Shown piece after piece: positions 52,596 to 62,491 of a stretch of DNA of 64,000 nt. The stretch comes from an uncultured Flavobacteriaceae bacterium. Lineage in GTDB: Bacteria > Bacteroidota > Bacteroidia > Flavobacteriales > Flavobacteriaceae. Made by a program: the position numbers and the translations under genes. Where the stretch lies: positions 124,001 through 188,000 of the forward strand of contig CANNAN010000002.1 in NCBI GenBank assembly GCA_947502635.1, read 5' to 3'. The notes beneath the pieces were generated by a model that saw only the letters and a program-made list of their open reading frames with translations, made no database searches and had not been told where the DNA came from. The first letter of the stretch is position 1. Each line of letters starts with the position of its first letter.

Positions 52596-53680
52596 TATTT
52601 TTCTGGTTTGTAATCTTCTAAAATACCTAACTTCTTGGCTCTTGACTCCCAGCTTTTACGTGCCAGATGTTGAAGATCTGAAACATTATCGCTTTCATCC
52701 ATAATTTCTAAACCTAAAAGCGTTTCAATAACATCTTCCATAGTTACTAAACCACTTACAGAACCATACTCATCAACGACCAAAGCCATGTGATTTCTGC
52801 CTTCAACTAATTGTTCGAATAAATTCGGGATAGGTAAATTGCGATTAACAATAATAATATGTCGTTTTAAATCGGATAGCTTTTTGTCTCCATGACCTAG
52901 TGCCATTTCTTTAAAAACTTCGTCTTTAAGTACCAACCCTTTTATATTGTCTGATTCGTTTGAATAAATAGGAATTCTTGAAAAACGAAGATTCATGTTT
53001 TTATTGAAAAAATCTTCAACAGTTGTATCTTGATCTTCTGCCAACATAACCGTTCTAGGAGTCATTACATCTTTTGCTAAAACTTCTTTAAAGGTTAATA
53101 GGTTTTTAATGATTTTACTTTCATTTTCTTGAAACACACCTTTTTCTTGTGCGATGTCTGTCATAGCGTGAAAGTCTTCACGGCTTAATACACTGCCATG
53201 ACCTTTAGCACCAATGAGTTTGGTGGTGAGCTGTAAAAGCCATAAAATACCTGTCCATTTTAAAGGAAATATTAAAACAGTTAATGCTTTTGAAGTAAAA
53301 TTTGCTAAGCTTTTCCAATACGTTGCACCAATCGTTTTTGGGACAATTTCTGAAGCAACTAAAATTAACAAAGTCATAATAGCAGAAATAACTCCAACCG
53401 TATTGATTCCAGCCAGTTCTATTTTGTAAGGTAGTTTCTCAGCTTGAATACCTACCATCATGGCACCCAACGTATGTGCAATGGTGTTTAAAGTAAGTAT
53501 AGCAATTAATGGTTTGTCTACATCTTTTTTTAGGCGTTCTAATGTGGATGCGTACTCTTTACCTTCTTTTTTTTTAACGTTTATAAATGTAGGCGTAACA
53601 GTTAATAGTACAGCTTCGAGGATCGAGCATAAAAAAGAAAAAAAAATAGAAATTGTGGCCCAAAAAATTAATGCACTCAT
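52595..53680 (-). CDS. CNNM/HlyC-CorC family membrane protein (DUF21 + CBS pair)
   Basis: Residues 1 to about 180 form the DUF21 transmembrane domain (LIFWATISIFFSFLCSILEA, VGVISAIMTLLILVASEIVP). Two CBS domains follow (KDVMTPRTVMLAEDQDTTVE near 200, GRNHMALVVDEYGSVSGLVT near 290). The usual CorC/HlyC C-terminal domain is short or missing at 361 residues. CNNM-type proteins transport or sense Mg2+, and the CBS pair binds ATP. Confidence 0.9.
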   Translation of the reverse strand: MSALIFWATISIFFSFLCSILEAVLLTVTPTFINVKKKEGKEYASTLERLKKDVDKPLIAILTLNTIAHTLGAMMVGIQAEKLPYKIELAGINTVGVISAIMTLLILVASEIVPKTIGATYWKSLANFTSKALTVLIFPLKWTGILWLLQLTTKLIGAKGHGSVLSREDFHAMTDIAQEKGVFQENESKIIKNLLTFKEVLAKDVMTPRTVMLAEDQDTTVEDFFNKNMNLRFSRIPIYSNESDNIKGLVLKDEVFKEMALGHGDKKLSDLKRHIIIVNRNLPIPNLFEQLVEGRNHMALVVDEYGSVSGLVTMEDVIETLLGLEIMDESDNVSDLQHLARKSWESRAKKLGILEDYKPEK

Positions 53681-53812
53681 TTAAAAATTGATTTATTGCT
53701 AAAATAGTTAAAATTTATTTTGTATATTATGTAGGTAAATACTTATTATTTTTTTATAATTTTTTCTCTCCAGTATTTTCGTTTAATAGCATAAATTAAA
53801 TAACATCAAACT

Positions 53813-54061
53813 ATGATAACCAAAAAACCGTTCTACAAACTAGTAGAAGTGTCCTGTGAAAAAAAGGACTGTGATGAAACGTTTAGTATTGTTATTCTTT
53901 CAATATATACAGTTGTTAACAAAGCTGTTGGAGAAAAACAATGTACTCCTTTTAAACAAAATAAAATAGCTGAAGCAAACAAAATTGTTGACTCTTTGGA
54001 TATTAAATGTACTTGTGGACTTGACCAAAAAGTATATTTAAAAGAGAAAGAACATCCGTAA
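53813..54061 (+). CDS. Small Cys-rich protein of unknown function
   Basis: An 82-residue soluble protein with four or five cysteines (VSCEKKDCDETF near 14-25, QCTPF, and KCTCGLDQKVYL near 67-78). The two CxxxxC/CxC pairs could bind a metal. No family was recognised. It stands alone, convergent with hemB; the 112-bp spacer to hemB shows nothing. Confidence 0.55.
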   Translation: MITKKPFYKLVEVSCEKKDCDETFSIVILSIYTVVNKAVGEKQCTPFKQNKIAEANKIVDSLDIKCTCGLDQKVYLKEKEHP

Positions 54062-54173
54062 CATACAGATTTAGATAATAATTCAACCCGTTAAGGTTTA
54101 AGAAAGGCTTTTAAAACGTTTCACGACAATCTTTTAACTCTCTCTTTGGCTATGTTCCAGAGTGGCAAACGTA

Positions 54174-55166
54174 TTAAGTATTTAAAAGTTTAACCACATC
54201 TTTAGCAAAGTATGAGGCTATAACGTCTGCACCTGCACGTTTTATAGCGGTAATTTGTTCCATCATTACAGCATCATGCTCTAACCAGCCTTTTTCGGCA
54301 GCAGCTTTTAACATGGCGTATTCGCCAGAGACTTGATATACCGCAACAGGAACATCAACGTCGTTTTTAATATCTCTTACAATATCTAAATAACAGAGGC
54401 CAGGCTTCACCATAACAATATCTGCACCCTCATCGATATCCATTTCGGTTTCTCTAATAGCTTCAAAACGATTCGCATAATCCATTTGATATGATTTTTT
54501 ATCTTTTGGAATATCAATTAAATCTACAGGTGCGGAGTCTAATGCATCACGAAATGGTCCGTAAAATGCTGAGGCATATTTTGCAGAATAACTCATAATA
54601 CCAGTATCAATAAAACCTTCATCTTCTAAAGCTTCACGAATCGATAAAATACGACCATCCATCATGTCGCTTGGCGCGACAAAATTAGCACCTGCTTGTG
54701 CATGAGATACGCTCATTTCACTTAAAACTTCTACAGTCTCATCATTTAGAACTTGCCCGTTTTCAATAATGCCATCATGTCCGTAAGCCGAATATGGATC
54801 TAAAGCCACATCAGTCATAACTAACATATCTGGACATGCATTTTTTACGGTTTTAATAGCGCGTTGCATGAGTCCGTTGGAATTTAAAGCTTCTGTACCT
54901 TTATTGTCTTTTAAATTATCTGGAACTTTTACAAAAAGTAATACCGATTTTAAGCCCAATTTCCATAGTTCTTTTACTTCGCCCTCAAGTAAATCTAAGC
55001 TATAACGAAAGTAGTTTGGCATGGATGGAATTTCATCTTTAATACCTTTACCTTCTACAACAAAAAGAGGTACCAAAAAATCATTTGGTGTTATAATAGT
55101 TTCACGAACTAGCGAACGAATGGATTCGTTGGTTCTTAGTCTTCTATTTCTTTTTAATGGATACAT
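54174..55166 (-). CDS. hemB: Delta-aminolevulinic acid dehydratase (porphobilinogen synthase)
   Basis: Condenses two 5-aminolevulinate molecules to porphobilinogen. The start MYPLKRNRRLRTNESIRSLV at 55166 is preferred; the frame extends 16 codons upstream with no family match. Active-site lysines lie in MSYSAKYASAFYGPFRDAL (near 200) and ADIVMVKPGLCYLDIVRD (near 253). ALDPYSAYGHDGIIENGQVL is the metal and substrate region. The length of 330 residues is normal. Divergent from the helicase gene. Confidence 0.96.
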   Translation of the reverse strand: MYPLKRNRRLRTNESIRSLVRETIITPNDFLVPLFVVEGKGIKDEIPSMPNYFRYSLDLLEGEVKELWKLGLKSVLLFVKVPDNLKDNKGTEALNSNGLMQRAIKTVKNACPDMLVMTDVALDPYSAYGHDGIIENGQVLNDETVEVLSEMSVSHAQAGANFVAPSDMMDGRILSIREALEDEGFIDTGIMSYSAKYASAFYGPFRDALDSAPVDLIDIPKDKKSYQMDYANRFEAIRETEMDIDEGADIVMVKPGLCYLDIVRDIKNDVDVPVAVYQVSGEYAMLKAAAEKGWLEHDAVMMEQITAIKRAGADVIASYFAKDVVKLLNT

Positions 55167-55240
55167 ATTTATGTCTATATAATTCTTGATAATTCTTATT
55201 TTTATCAGCTGCAAAGTTAATCATTAAAACCTAGTTTATA

Positions 55241-57877
55241 TTGACAGAATCATTAGATCGTTTAGAATTTAACTTTCCGTGGAGGAGTTATCAGGCTAAT
55301 CTTTTAAAAAACTTTGCTAACCATATATCAGATAATCATTTTCATGTTATAGCACCTCCAGGCTCTGGGAAAACAATTCTAGGTATTGAAATTATAAGAA
55401 GACTAGGAGGAAAAACATTGGTTCTTGCTCCAACACTTACTATTAGAAACCAATGGGAAGATCGTTTACAATCTTTTTTTACCAAAAATAAGGCGTATCA
55501 ATCATATTCTTTTAATATAAAATCGCCCGAGGATATTACTTTTGCTACTTACCAGTCATTGCATGCTTTTTATAAAACATTTGAAGATAAAAAGGCGTAT
55601 TACTCTTTTTTTAAAGAACACAATATTAAAACACTTGTTTTAGACGAAGCGCATCACCTGAAAAACGAATGGTGGAATTGTTTAATTAATTTAAAAAATA
55701 GTAATCCCTTTTTTGTTGTAGCACTAACTGCAACGCCTCCTTATGATAGTAATAGAACAGAAGTTTCAAAATATTTCACGCTTTGTGGTGAAATAGATGA
55801 TGAAATTGCGGTTCCAGATTTGGTAAAAGAAACAGATTTATGTGCACATCAGGATTTTGTTTATTTTTCTAAGCCAGAAGATTTAGAGATTAATTTGGTT
55901 GTTGAGTATAGACGAAAGATAGCTGATTTTAAAGATGAATTATTAAACAATGACACTTTTATTTCTTTTATTAAAAGGCATCGGTTCTTTGATGATCCTA
56001 AATCTTGTTTGGAAGAACTATATTCTAATGCTGAATATTTTTCGGCTATTTTAATTTTTCTAAATACTTGTGATGTCGCTATTGAAAGATATAAATTAGA
56101 AGTATTAGGGTTTAATAAAAAGGAAACTATAAGATTTCCTGTTTTAACATTGGAATGGTTAGAGGTTTTATTTCAAAACTTATTAATTAATGATAGGGAA
56201 CAACTGTTAGAAAATGAACCATACCTCTTGAGTTTAGAAAAAGAATTAAGGAAAATAAATGTATTCGAAAAGAGGAAAGTAAATTTTATAGGTGAAGATT
56301 TGTTGTATAAATCTTTAGCAAGCAGCCCAAGTAAGCTTAAAAGCATTGTTAGTATTGTAACTTCAGAATATGGCAGTTTAAATAATAATTTGAGGTGTGT
56401 TGTTTTAACAGATTACATTAGAAAAGAATTTCTAGATACGGAAGGGAATAAGATTCATACTGTTAATAAAATAGGGGTTATCCCCATTTTTCAGCATTTA
56501 AGATTGCATTTTTCGAATAAAGAAGCATTGGCAGTAATTACAGGGAGTTTAGTTATAATTCATCATTCTATTTTAAAGGCATTTAATCTTATTGAGAATA
56601 GTGATTACTTTTCATTCACGCCATTGCCTGTAGATAATGAGTTTTTGTTAGTAGTATCTAAGAAAAAAACAAAAAATTCGATAGTAAGTATTATTACTAA
56701 GCTTTTTGAGAATGGAGCTATTAAAATTTTGGTTGGTACTAAATCTTTGTTAGGAGAAGGTTGGGATGCGCCGTCAATAAATAGTTTGATTTTGGCATCA
56801 TTTGTCGGTTCTTTTGTGTCTTCTAACCAAATGCGAGGCAGAGCCATTAGAAAGGATCCTAATAAATTAGGTAAAACAGGAAATATTTGGCATTTAGCAT
56901 GTATAGATCATACTGTTTTAAATGGCGGTAGGGATGTTGATATTTTAAAACGAAGGTTTGAAGCTTTTGTAGGCGTTTCAAATAATAATCTGCCCTATAT
57001 TGAAAACAGTTTTGAACGTTTACAATTCCCAGAACAAATTCTAGAAGAAGATATTGAGACTTTAAACTTGCAAACGTTGAAGGGGGCTATTAATAGAAAA
57101 GACATTATAAAAAAATGGAACAATGCTATTGAGAAAGGAACACAATTAACAAAAGAAATTAAGATTTTTCATTTAGATGAACTCCCTTATAAAAAACAGA
57201 AGCAAATTTACTATTTTGATGTTGTGCGCTTTTTTGTGGCCGAATTATCTTTTGCAATTTTATTGTTTTATTTAGAATTCATTTTAAAAAGCATTCATAT
57301 CGTTTTAAATCGGGGTGTTAAGTATTTTTTGTATACTTTTTTGACTGCTTTTTTAGTTTCGTTTGGTTATAAATTATACAAAGCTATAACACTTTATATC
57401 AGGTATGGGTATCTCGATAAAAAAATAAAAAAAATGGGACTGGCAATACTTAGTACTTTATATGAATTAGGTTTTATGACAACAAATAGAAATTCAATAA
57501 GTATTGAGTCCAGACGTATTGATAATGGTGATCTTATTTGTAATTTAATAGGAAGTAGCCCTTTTGAAAATTCGCTATTCTCAACAGCTTTAAGCGAGCT
57601 TATAGACCCCATAAAATCACCTAGGTATTTAATTGTGAAAACAAGTTTCTTTAGGAGACGTTTAAATATTGAGAATTTTTATGCTGTTCCAGAAATTTTT
57701 GGAGATAAAAAGGCAAATACATTAGTGTTTCAAAAGTATTGGCGTATTAATTTAGGAAGAAACAAGTTGTTTTATACCAGACATATTGAAGGAAGAAGGC
57801 TGCTGTTAAAAGCGAGACTGTTCCATGTTTATAATGCCTTTAAAAAAGTTTCTAAGCAAGTAGTTGTGTGGAGGTAA
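55241..57877 (+). CDS. SF2 (DEAD/DEAH) helicase with C-terminal membrane segments
   Basis: No ATG is available near the start; TTG at 55241 (TTGACAGAATCATTAG) is used. Motifs: Q-like WRSYQANLLKNFAN, Walker A IAPPGSGKTILG (near 38-49), motif II LVLDEAHHLKNEWW (near 130), motif III ALTATPPYD, and motif VI MRGRAIRKDPNKLGK (near 530). From about 655 to 715 there are two hydrophobic helices (FFVAELSFAILLFYLEFIL and YFLYTFLTAFLVSFGYKLY), rare in helicases, followed by a domain of about 160 residues with an N-terminal Arg-rich tail. The helicase core is certain. Membrane attachment and any role in DNA defence are inference. Confidence 0.85.
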   Translation: MTESLDRLEFNFPWRSYQANLLKNFANHISDNHFHVIAPPGSGKTILGIEIIRRLGGKTLVLAPTLTIRNQWEDRLQSFFTKNKAYQSYSFNIKSPEDITFATYQSLHAFYKTFEDKKAYYSFFKEHNIKTLVLDEAHHLKNEWWNCLINLKNSNPFFVVALTATPPYDSNRTEVSKYFTLCGEIDDEIAVPDLVKETDLCAHQDFVYFSKPEDLEINLVVEYRRKIADFKDELLNNDTFISFIKRHRFFDDPKSCLEELYSNAEYFSAILIFLNTCDVAIERYKLEVLGFNKKETIRFPVLTLEWLEVLFQNLLINDREQLLENEPYLLSLEKELRKINVFEKRKVNFIGEDLLYKSLASSPSKLKSIVSIVTSEYGSLNNNLRCVVLTDYIRKEFLDTEGNKIHTVNKIGVIPIFQHLRLHFSNKEALAVITGSLVIIHHSILKAFNLIENSDYFSFTPLPVDNEFLLVVSKKKTKNSIVSIITKLFENGAIKILVGTKSLLGEGWDAPSINSLILASFVGSFVSSNQMRGRAIRKDPNKLGKTGNIWHLACIDHTVLNGGRDVDILKRRFEAFVGVSNNNLPYIENSFERLQFPEQILEEDIETLNLQTLKGAINRKDIIKKWNNAIEKGTQLTKEIKIFHLDELPYKKQKQIYYFDVVRFFVAELSFAILLFYLEFILKSIHIVLNRGVKYFLYTFLTAFLVSFGYKLYKAITLYIRYGYLDKKIKKMGLAILSTLYELGFMTTNRNSISIESRRIDNGDLICNLIGSSPFENSLFSTALSELIDPIKSPRYLIVKTSFFRRRLNIENFYAVPEIFGDKKANTLVFQKYWRINLGRNKLFYTRHIEGRRLLLKARLFHVYNAFKKVSKQVVVWR

Positions 57878-58651
57878 CTATTCTAAATTTCTAATAAATT
57901 TATCGACATTAATATGAACATCGTCTTCTCCTTGTTGATCAAAAGGATTTTCTAGATGCGATTGAATATTATCTAAGGCTACTAAAATGACACTAAACAA
58001 AATTGGTACTGCATATTGTAATCCATAATTATAACTTGTTACATTTTCTGCAAAATGAGGGCCATAAATAATAGGCAGCACAACAATAAAAATGTCACTA
58101 TAAGTACGTAAGGTTCTTGGTGTTCTGTATTGGTAAATGTGTTTTATGCGCTCAAAGGAAATCATCATTTTACTTAGAAATTGATTGGAGCGTGAGGCTT
58201 CACCAGAGGGTAAACCATGGGTGCGGAGACTTTTTATGAATACCGAGAGGTTGTGGAAATTTTGATAGACGTTTTTTTCTGTTTCCTCTAATTTATCAAC
58301 AGGGTTTGTAAATACTTGTGTACAGGAATCAAGCAAGTTTTCAAGATGCGATTTAACTTCTGTTTTAAGTTCTTGAGGTGGGTTTTCCAACCAATGAGAA
58401 ACGGCAAAATAAAGAGCACGTCCATGAGCTTTAATAGAACCATACTCATCTAATGCTACTTCGCGACGTTTGTAAGCACCACCTATGGAAAATACTATTG
58501 GAAATACAATAGCAGTACTAATAAGTGTTAATGGAAAATCGGCTTTAATATGGAAATGTAAACAAAAAGCTGTTGATGCTATTGATAAGAAAGTAATAAC
58601 AAATGTTTTCCAGTTTATAATTAAAAATGCACGCTTAAATAATTTCCACAT
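57878..58651 (-). CDS. Bestrophin-like membrane protein
   Basis: A 257-residue protein with four membrane helices (two near 13-60, two near 195-240) and a central soluble helical region, matching the bestrophin/RFP-TM family of bacterial anion or cation channels. PLTLISTAIVFPIVFSIGGA YKRREVALDE and RTPRTLRTYSDIFIVVLPII are typical. The stop abuts the helicase stop (convergent) and the start lies 1 nt after the hemF stop. Confidence 0.75.
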   Translation of the reverse strand: MWKLFKRAFLIINWKTFVITFLSIASTAFCLHFHIKADFPLTLISTAIVFPIVFSIGGAYKRREVALDEYGSIKAHGRALYFAVSHWLENPPQELKTEVKSHLENLLDSCTQVFTNPVDKLEETEKNVYQNFHNLSVFIKSLRTHGLPSGEASRSNQFLSKMMISFERIKHIYQYRTPRTLRTYSDIFIVVLPIIYGPHFAENVTSYNYGLQYAVPILFSVILVALDNIQSHLENPFDQQGEDDVHINVDKFIRNLE

Positions 58652-58652
58652 A

Positions 58653-59555
58653 TTATACCCAGTTCTTTGGTGTTTTTAAAACAGTGATTAATTTTTCTTC
58701 TTCACTTCCTGCTTCAGGTTGATGATCATAAACCCATTGTACATGAGGTGGTAAGCTCATTAAAATACTTTCTATGCGCCCGTTGGTTTTTAATCCAAAA
58801 AGAGTGCCTTTATCATGTACTAAATTAAATTCCACATAGCGACCGCGACGAATTTCTTGCCAATTACGATGTGCGTCATTATATTTTAGAGCTTTTCGTT
58901 TTTCAACAATAGGGACATAAGCTTCTAAGAAGCTATCTCCAACTTCGGTTACAAAGTCATACCAGTTTTCCATGGTCATGTTTTCTGAAGCTTTACAATA
59001 GTCAAAAAACAAACCTCCTATACCTCTACCCTCATGACGATGTGCATTATAAAAATAGTCGTCGCAACGTGCTTTGTAATTTGGATAAAATTCTGGATTG
59101 TGTTTATCGCAAGCCGTTTTACAGGTTTGATGAAAATGCATGGCATCTTCTTCAAACAAATAATAAGGCGTTAAATCTTGTCCGCCACCAAACCAGCTAT
59201 CAATAATTTCGCCCTGTTTATTATACATTTCAAAATAACGCCAGTTAGCATGAACGGTTGGCACCATAGGGTTTTTAGGATGTAAAACTAAGCTTAATCC
59301 GCAGGCAAAAAAATCAGCATCACCCACTTTAAAATAAGTTTGCATTGATTTTGGAAGCTTACCATGAACGCCAGAAATGTTTACGCCCCCTTTTTCGAAA
59401 ACTTTTCCGTTTTCAATAACTCGGGTGCGACCGCCGCCGCCTTCGGGACGTTTCCAAATATCTTGTTGGAATTTTACTTCACCATCAATACCTTCAAGTT
59501 TTGATGTGATGCGGTCTTGTAAATTTTGGATATATTGGTAGAATTTATCTTTCAT
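58653..59555 (-). CDS. hemF: Oxygen-dependent coproporphyrinogen III oxidase
   Basis: Decarboxylates coproporphyrinogen III to protoporphyrinogen IX using oxygen. The 300-residue protein has the family blocks RPEGGGGRTRVIENGKVFEK (near 32-51), MVPTVHANWRYFEMYN (near 94-109), WFGGGQDLTPYYLFEEDAMH and RGIGGLFFDYCKASENM. YVEFNLVHDKGTLFGLKTNG lies near the end. It is followed by the bestrophin gene and preceded closely by the tautomerase-like gene. Confidence 0.97.
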   Translation of the reverse strand: MKDKFYQYIQNLQDRITSKLEGIDGEVKFQQDIWKRPEGGGGRTRVIENGKVFEKGGVNISGVHGKLPKSMQTYFKVGDADFFACGLSLVLHPKNPMVPTVHANWRYFEMYNKQGEIIDSWFGGGQDLTPYYLFEEDAMHFHQTCKTACDKHNPEFYPNYKARCDDYFYNAHRHEGRGIGGLFFDYCKASENMTMENWYDFVTEVGDSFLEAYVPIVEKRKALKYNDAHRNWQEIRRGRYVEFNLVHDKGTLFGLKTNGRIESILMSLPPHVQWVYDHQPEAGSEEEKLITVLKTPKNWV

Positions 59556-59557
59556 TT

Positions 59558-59905
59558 TTAGACCATATCTTTATTACTATACGTGGCTTTTTCAAAATCT
59601 CTAATGTTAATGGCAATAAAGGGAATAGCAGGAAACAACAGTTTTAACTGCATAACAATTTGTTTTGAAAGATTGGCTTTTTGATCGGTAGTTCTTCCTT
59701 CCATGATGTTTGCAAACACATGAATGAAATCGTTTTCTTCTCCACCAACCAGATAATCTTTGTCAAACGGATTTAACCGAACTTTAATATCTGCTTCATC
59801 AAATAAGTCTGTTTTAACAGCTGTAGCATGAACGGTTTGCAAAATAGTTTTCGAGTCTTGAAGATCCAGAATGCTTTTACTGCAATCAATTACAAAGTGA
59901 GGCAT
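59558..59905 (-). CDS. 5-carboxymethyl-2-hydroxymuconate isomerase-like (tautomerase fold)
   Basis: The 115-residue length and start MPHFVIDCSKSILDL (Pro2 as the tautomerase-type base) match the CHMI family, which shares the MIF/4-oxalocrotonate tautomerase fold. FIHVFANIMEGRTTDQKANLSK is the second conserved block. In other bacteria it belongs to homoprotocatechuate degradation, but no such genes are near, so the substrate here is unknown. It sits 2 nt before hemF and 3 nt after the GNAT gene. Confidence 0.82.
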   Translation of the reverse strand: MPHFVIDCSKSILDLQDSKTILQTVHATAVKTDLFDEADIKVRLNPFDKDYLVGGEENDFIHVFANIMEGRTTDQKANLSKQIVMQLKLLFPAIPFIAINIRDFEKATYSNKDMV

Positions 59906-59908
59906 ATT

Positions 59909-60451
59909 TTAGGTTTCTATTTTATTATATAGTTCGTATAATTCCATGTTTAATGATTTTTCTCCAGGAGGAGTAAACTCATTATCTAAGGTTTTCTTCC
60001 ATATAAAATTGCAGTTTTCAGCAACTTTTACACTGGCTATATTGTCTTTATGAACAATAATTTGAAGAGTTTCTATGTTTAAATCAGCAAAGGCATATTC
60101 TGATAACGTATTAATAGCCTTGGTTGTGATTCCTTTCCCTTCAAATGGGTATCCGATACAATAGGCAAATTCACCTTGCTTTTTATTCCAGTCGAGTTCT
60201 TTTATATAAACTAAACCAGCCAATTTTCCTGATTCATTTTCTTTAATAGTAAATAAGAACTCTTCTTTTAAACGAAACTGCTTTACTTTTTTTTCTACAA
60301 AGAATTTAGATAGATCTGGAGTTAAATTTTGCTCTAATGTTTTAGGAAAATAACGTTTTAACCGGTCTTCATTTGCTACAATAAAATTGCATAAATTCCA
60401 TGTGTCCTGCAGTTGGATAGGTTTTATATTATACCCATTAAAACTAAGCAT
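59909..60451 (-). CDS. GNAT family N-acetyltransferase
   Basis: The 180-residue product resembles RimJ/RimL-type acetyltransferases: FLFTIKENESGKLAGLVYIK, GEFAYCIGYPFEGKGITTKA (near 97-116, acetyl-CoA loop) and IIVHKDNIASVKVAENCNFI. The acceptor is unknown. It is complete, unlike the two GNAT pseudogenes of the island. It overlaps the EI24-like gene by 8 bp. Confidence 0.88.
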   Translation of the reverse strand: MLSFNGYNIKPIQLQDTWNLCNFIVANEDRLKRYFPKTLEQNLTPDLSKFFVEKKVKQFRLKEEFLFTIKENESGKLAGLVYIKELDWNKKQGEFAYCIGYPFEGKGITTKAINTLSEYAFADLNIETLQIIVHKDNIASVKVAENCNFIWKKTLDNEFTPPGEKSLNMELYELYNKIET

Positions 60452-61199
60452 TTCGTATGTTGTTTTTTAGTTGTAGCGCTTCTACTGTTTTTGTTGTAGC
60501 TGCGGTTACAGATAGCGGCAATACCAATATAACTCCAATAACAGGGATTAGCAAAAACAGAATAAATACAACCCCATTACCAATAGCTAAACCACGATGT
60601 TGTCTAACAAAAGCTGTGCTCTGCTGGTATTTAAAATGACGCTCTAAAGTGTAATCCATATTACCAAAACCAGCATAATAAGCTTGGACTAAAAATAGTA
60701 ATATGGTTGAAAATATATTTATAACTGGTATAAATTTTAAAAGGAGTAATGGAATCGTTAATAATAACTCCATGAGTAAATTTCTCCCATTAATTCTTAT
60801 ACCGCGCCATAGTTGTTGTGAAAATGTTGTGTTTCTATGTGTGTGTGCTGTATTCCCTGTTAAATGAGCTTCTATTTTTTCGGATACAGGACTCATAAAT
60901 GGCGCTGATAATGCCATAATGATGTGTTTGAAAAGGATGAGACCAATAACAATAATAACAAGTCCGCCAATAACAGTACTGATTGTTGTAAAGGTTTCTT
61001 TTCCCCAATCCCAAATCCAAATTCTTGAAATAAATGCACCAACATTATCGGATAATCCGTAAGCTGAACCAAAAATAGCTATAGCGGTTATGAAACTAAT
61101 TATCATAGGAATTGTGAAGTATTTCCAGAGTTTTAGTTTAGATATCAAACTAAAAGCACCAAAATACGCTTTGATTCCTAATGTTATATTTTTAATCAT
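60444..61199 (-). CDS. EI24/CysZ-like integral membrane protein
   Basis: A 251-residue protein with four to five membrane segments (FTIPMIISFITAIAIFGSAY, VIGGLVIIVIGLILFKHIIM, NLLMELLLTIPLLLLKFIPV, GNGVVFILFLLIPVIGVILV) and the EI24 pattern YTLERHFKYQQSTAFVRQHR. CysZ homologues take up sulfate; other members have unknown cargo. It is the first gene of a short run before hemF. Confidence 0.83.
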   Translation of the reverse strand: MIKNITLGIKAYFGAFSLISKLKLWKYFTIPMIISFITAIAIFGSAYGLSDNVGAFISRIWIWDWGKETFTTISTVIGGLVIIVIGLILFKHIIMALSAPFMSPVSEKIEAHLTGNTAHTHRNTTFSQQLWRGIRINGRNLLMELLLTIPLLLLKFIPVINIFSTILLFLVQAYYAGFGNMDYTLERHFKYQQSTAFVRQHRGLAIGNGVVFILFLLIPVIGVILVLPLSVTAATTKTVEALQLKNNIRNA

Positions 61200-61321
61200 A
61201 AACCCTCTCCTTGGCCCTCTCCGAAGGAGAAGGAATTAATTGCATCTAAATTATTAAAATTTATCAAAACTATTAATGTTTAAAGCGATCTATTTACTTG
61301 GTAGTTTTTCCTAAAGAGAGA
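61200..61321. repeat. Extragenic palindrome
   Basis: CTCTCCGAAGGAGA and AAAGAGAGATTAAGAGGGG follow the same pattern as the CCCC/GGGG repeat near 1.2-1.3 kb. The spacer between hemE and the EI24-like gene holds nothing else. Confidence 0.45.
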
Positions 61322-62353
61322 TTAAGAGGGGTTATATTCTTTCACTGCATCTATAAATGCTTTGGCATGGTCTAGCGGAATGTTAGGCAAAATACCATGA
61401 CCTAGATTTACAATGTATTTGTCTTTACCAAATTCATTAATCATTTGGTGAACCATTTTCTTTATTTCTGCAGGAGGTGATAACAAACGAGACGGATCAA
61501 AGTTCCCTTGAAGTGTTATATTTCCACCTGTTAAATAACGAGCATTTCTTGGTGAACATGTCCAATCTATACCTAAAGCAGATGCGTTACTTTTAGCCAT
61601 ATCGCCAAGTGCAAACCAGCAGCCTTTACCAAAAGCAATTACTGGAGCGTCATCTTTTAAGGCTTCAATAATTTGATTGATGTATTGCCAAGAGAATTCT
61701 TGATAATCGACAGGTGATAACATGCCTCCCCAAGAATCGAATATTTGTACTGCGTTAACCCCTGCTTTTACTTTTTCTTTCAAATAAGCAATGGTTGTAT
61801 CGGTTATTTTTTGAAGTAATTGGTGTGCAGCAATGGGGTTGGTAAAACAAAATTCTTTAGCTTTGTCGAAGGTTTTACTGCCTTGCCCTTGCACGCAATA
61901 GCATAAAATAGTCCATGGTGAGCCTGCAAACCCAATTAGTGGTATGTCATCATTAAGTAATTCTTTTGTGGCTTTAATCGCTTGATATACATAATCTAAT
62001 TCTACTGTAACATCGGGTACAATAACATTATCGACATCTTTTTGAGTACGCACAGGATTTGGTAAATACGGACCAAAATTAGGTTTCATCTGTACCTCAA
62101 TGTTCATAGCTTGTGGAATCACCAAAATATCACTGAATAAAATGGCTGCGTCCATGCCGTAACGACGGATAGGCTGTACTGTGATTTCACTTGCCAATTC
62201 TGGAGTTCTACAACGTGTAAAGAAATCGTATTTTTCACGAATGGCTATAAATTCTGGAAGGTAACGCCCAGCTTGACGCATCATCCAAACAGGTGGACGA
62301 TTCACAGTTTCTCCTTTTAATGCTCTTAAAAATAAATCGTTCTTTATACTCAT
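61322..62353 (-). CDS. hemE: Uroporphyrinogen decarboxylase
   Basis: Removes four acetate carboxyls from uroporphyrinogen III. The 343-residue protein has the family signature [17 protein letters not shown] (near 19-35), [14 protein letters not shown] (catalytic Asp near 77), [29 protein letters not shown] and [20 protein letters not shown]. It belongs to the heme region with hemD, hemF and hemB. Confidence 0.97.
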   Translation of the reverse strand: MSIKNDLFLRALKGETVNRPPVWMMRQAGRYLPEFIAIREKYDFFTRCRTPELASEITVQPIRRYGMDAAILFSDILVIPQAMNIEVQMKPNFGPYLPNPVRTQKDVDNVIVPDVTVELDYVYQAIKATKELLNDDIPLIGFAGSPWTILCYCVQGQGSKTFDKAKEFCFTNPIAAHQLLQKITDTTIAYLKEKVKAGVNAVQIFDSWGGMLSPVDYQEFSWQYINQIIEALKDDAPVIAFGKGCWFALGDMAKSNASALGIDWTCSPRNARYLTGGNITLQGNFDPSRLLSPPAEIKKMVHQMINEFGKDKYIVNLGHGILPNIPLDHAKAFIDAVKEYNPS

Positions 62354-62491
62354 ATTTTTTATTATTTCCGTGAAGGCGGAAATCTTTTTAATTGAAACTT
62401 TAATTTCTATATCATAATTCCTGTCAGCATTTTAATACTTTGACTGCATTTAGTACAAGCATGCTCGGTATCACAAACAGAAATGACAGTA

